From Roseateles_B flavus (GTDB lineage: Bacteria; Pseudomonadota; Gammaproteobacteria; Burkholderiales; Burkholderiaceae_C), in the NCBI RefSeq assembly GCF_039872765.1, contig NZ_JBDPZC010000002.1, positions 372,001-436,000 on the forward strand: a DNA stretch of 64,000 bases. The letters are read 5' to 3'. This document shows positions 63,132 through 64,000 of the stretch, one piece after another (within the stretch, counting starts at the first letter, position 1; each line of letters begins with the position of its first letter). The position numbers were made by a program, and so were the translations under genes. Under the pieces are notes generated by a model that was given only the letters and a program-made list of their open reading frames with translations, ran no database searches and was not told the DNA's origin.

Positions 63132-64000
63132 TCAGGCCGGGTCGCTCGCGGGCTGCACCCAGCCGTCCTCGGCCCACTGGTCCAGCAGCTCACGCGCGCC
63201 CTCCGACAGCTGGGCTACCTCGCGGGCGCTGAGCGCGCGCTGATCGGCCAGCCGGCGCATCAGTTTGGCATCACGACCACCGGCGCGGTAGGACTCACCG
63301 TTGATGAAGACATGGGCCGCGTCATACATCATGCGGCTGCGCCGGTCCAGCTGCGCCGCGGCGCCCTCGGGCAGGGCGTCGCCCATCTCGAAGAAGACCT
63401 TGGGCTTGGGCTCGGTGAGGGCCTCGCCCAGCGCGCGCTCCAGGGCCAGCGGCTCGCGCAGGGCGCGTTCGCAGGCATCGCGGGAGAAGTCCAGCAGCTG
63501 CTGGGGGATGGCGCCCGGGCTTTCGGTGGCCGGCTGCTTCGGGTCCGCGTACATCTTGTTGGCATAGGCCTGGGACTCATCGTCCATCAGGCGCTGCAGC
63601 AGCTCGCGGGCCAGCTCGGCGCGCCAGGGAGTGCGGAAGCCGACCGAGCAGGTCATGCATTCGCCGATGGCAATGCCGTCGTGCGCCCAGCCTGGCGGCA
63701 GGTAGAGCATGTCGCCCGGCTCCAGGGTGAACTCCTGCTCGGGCTCGAAGTCCGCCAGCAACTTGACCGGCACGTCCGGACGCAGCGCGCCCGTCGTCGC
63801 GTGGCCCTGGCGGCCGATGCGCCAGTGGCGCTTGCCATGGACCTGGATCAGGAAGACGTCATAGGAATCGAAATGCGGGCCCACGCCGCCGCCGTCGGTG
63901 GCGTAGGAGATCATCAGGTCGTCCAGGCGCGCCTCGGGCACGAAGCGGAACTTCGCCAGCAGCTCGTGCGCGGCCTGCACATGCAGGTCCAGGCCTTGCA
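63132..64000 (-). CDS. RoxA-like cupin (JmjC) ribosomal protein hydroxylase, 5' end outside the window
   Basis: The C-terminal 289 codons of an Fe(II)/2-oxoglutarate oxygenase of the JmjC/YcfD type, whose E. coli member hydroxylates an arginine of ribosomal protein uL16. The metal motif is VGPHFDSYDVFLIQVHGKRHW (HxD) with a later His in YLPPGWAHDGIAIG. The end is a winged-helix region (LSAREVAQLSEGARELLDQWAEDGWVQ). The real start lies beyond position 64000; the GTG at 63980 is internal. The substrate is inferred from the family only. Confidence 0.85.
   Translation of the reverse strand, partial: QGLDLHVQAAHELLAKFRFVPEARLDDLMISYATDGGGVGPHFDSYDVFLIQVHGKRHWRIGRQGHATTGALRPDVPVKLLADFEPEQEFTLEPGDMLYLPPGWAHDGIAIGECMTCSVGFRTPWRAELARELLQRLMDDESQAYANKMYADPKQPATESPGAIPQQLLDFSRDACERALREPLALERALGEALTEPKPKVFFEMGDALPEGAAAQLDRRSRMMYDAAHVFINGESYRAGGRDAKLMRRLADQRALSAREVAQLSEGARELLDQWAEDGWVQPASDPA

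Overview
The window is a continuous stretch of very GC-rich (about 70% by eye), densely coding bacterial chromosome. Gene content and order point to a betaproteobacterium of the order Burkholderiales, probably near the Roseateles/Rubrivivax/Leptothrix group. The markers are an AI-2E-type permease followed by hda, DUF3579 divergent from argD-argF, dapA-bamC, a ParC with Gln at the quinolone-critical Ser position, and a PPi-dependent phosphofructokinase. The genus is an inference. I see no rRNA, tRNA, CRISPR array, prophage or complete insertion sequence.

Layout: 1-4.6 kb holds hda (cut by the window edge), an AI-2E permease, a SirB1-type protein, murJ and rpsT. From 4.6 to 9.7 kb come a hydrolase/carboxypeptidase pair, DUF3579 and the arginine genes argD-argF. 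From 9.8 to 16.3 kb lie a GFA-fold protein, a solute-binding protein, a metallophosphoesterase, a Ser/Thr kinase fused to a universal-stress domain, a YkgJ-like protein and two tandem paralogous lipoproteins with transglutaminase-like and TPR regions. From 16.4 to 22.9 kb is an exported alpha-glucan cluster: a pullulanase divergent from two GH13 enzymes. From 23 to 31 kb lie a 1074-residue cyclase-ATPase-TPR protein, an unknown protein, PPi-PFK, a P-loop kinase gene broken by one stop codon, and an erythromycin-esterase-like protein. From 31 to 39.3 kb are an acyl-CoA dehydrogenase, a thiolase and an AraC regulator, then phospholipase C with a decayed beta-lactamase-like gene behind it, then the tRNA hydroxylase trhP. 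From 39.4 to 43.1 kb a GbsR/MarR-type regulator sits in front of a four-gene operon (DCC protein, NAD-binding protein, DoxX-like, DUF2269), followed by mgtC.

From 43.2 to 55 kb all genes read leftward: parE, HDAC-like deacetylase, GNAT acetyltransferase, lytic transglycosylase, parC, and then a kleisin/KITE/SMC trio resembling MksF-MksE-MksB. Both topoisomerase IV subunits and an SMC condensin therefore share one cluster. From 55 to 64 kb come an amidohydrolase-like exported protein, an MFS transporter, a small membrane protein, an SDR, a methyltransferase, dapA, bamC, a structured intergenic region, a small lipoprotein, a DUF7931-type protein and a RoxA-like ribosomal oxygenase cut by the window end.

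Three patterns cross gene boundaries. (1) The 14-mer GGGTCAGGTCTTGC occurs ten times exactly, on both strands, inside genes (always read as GQVL or QDLT(P)) and between genes. (2) Several genes start 6-8 nt after a CTAnAnT-type -10 box with no room for a ribosome-binding site, which suggests leaderless mRNAs. (3) One inverted repeat, AATTTCTGT/ACAGAAATT, lies over the promoter of the GbsR-type regulator and again, imperfectly, before the operon it precedes.
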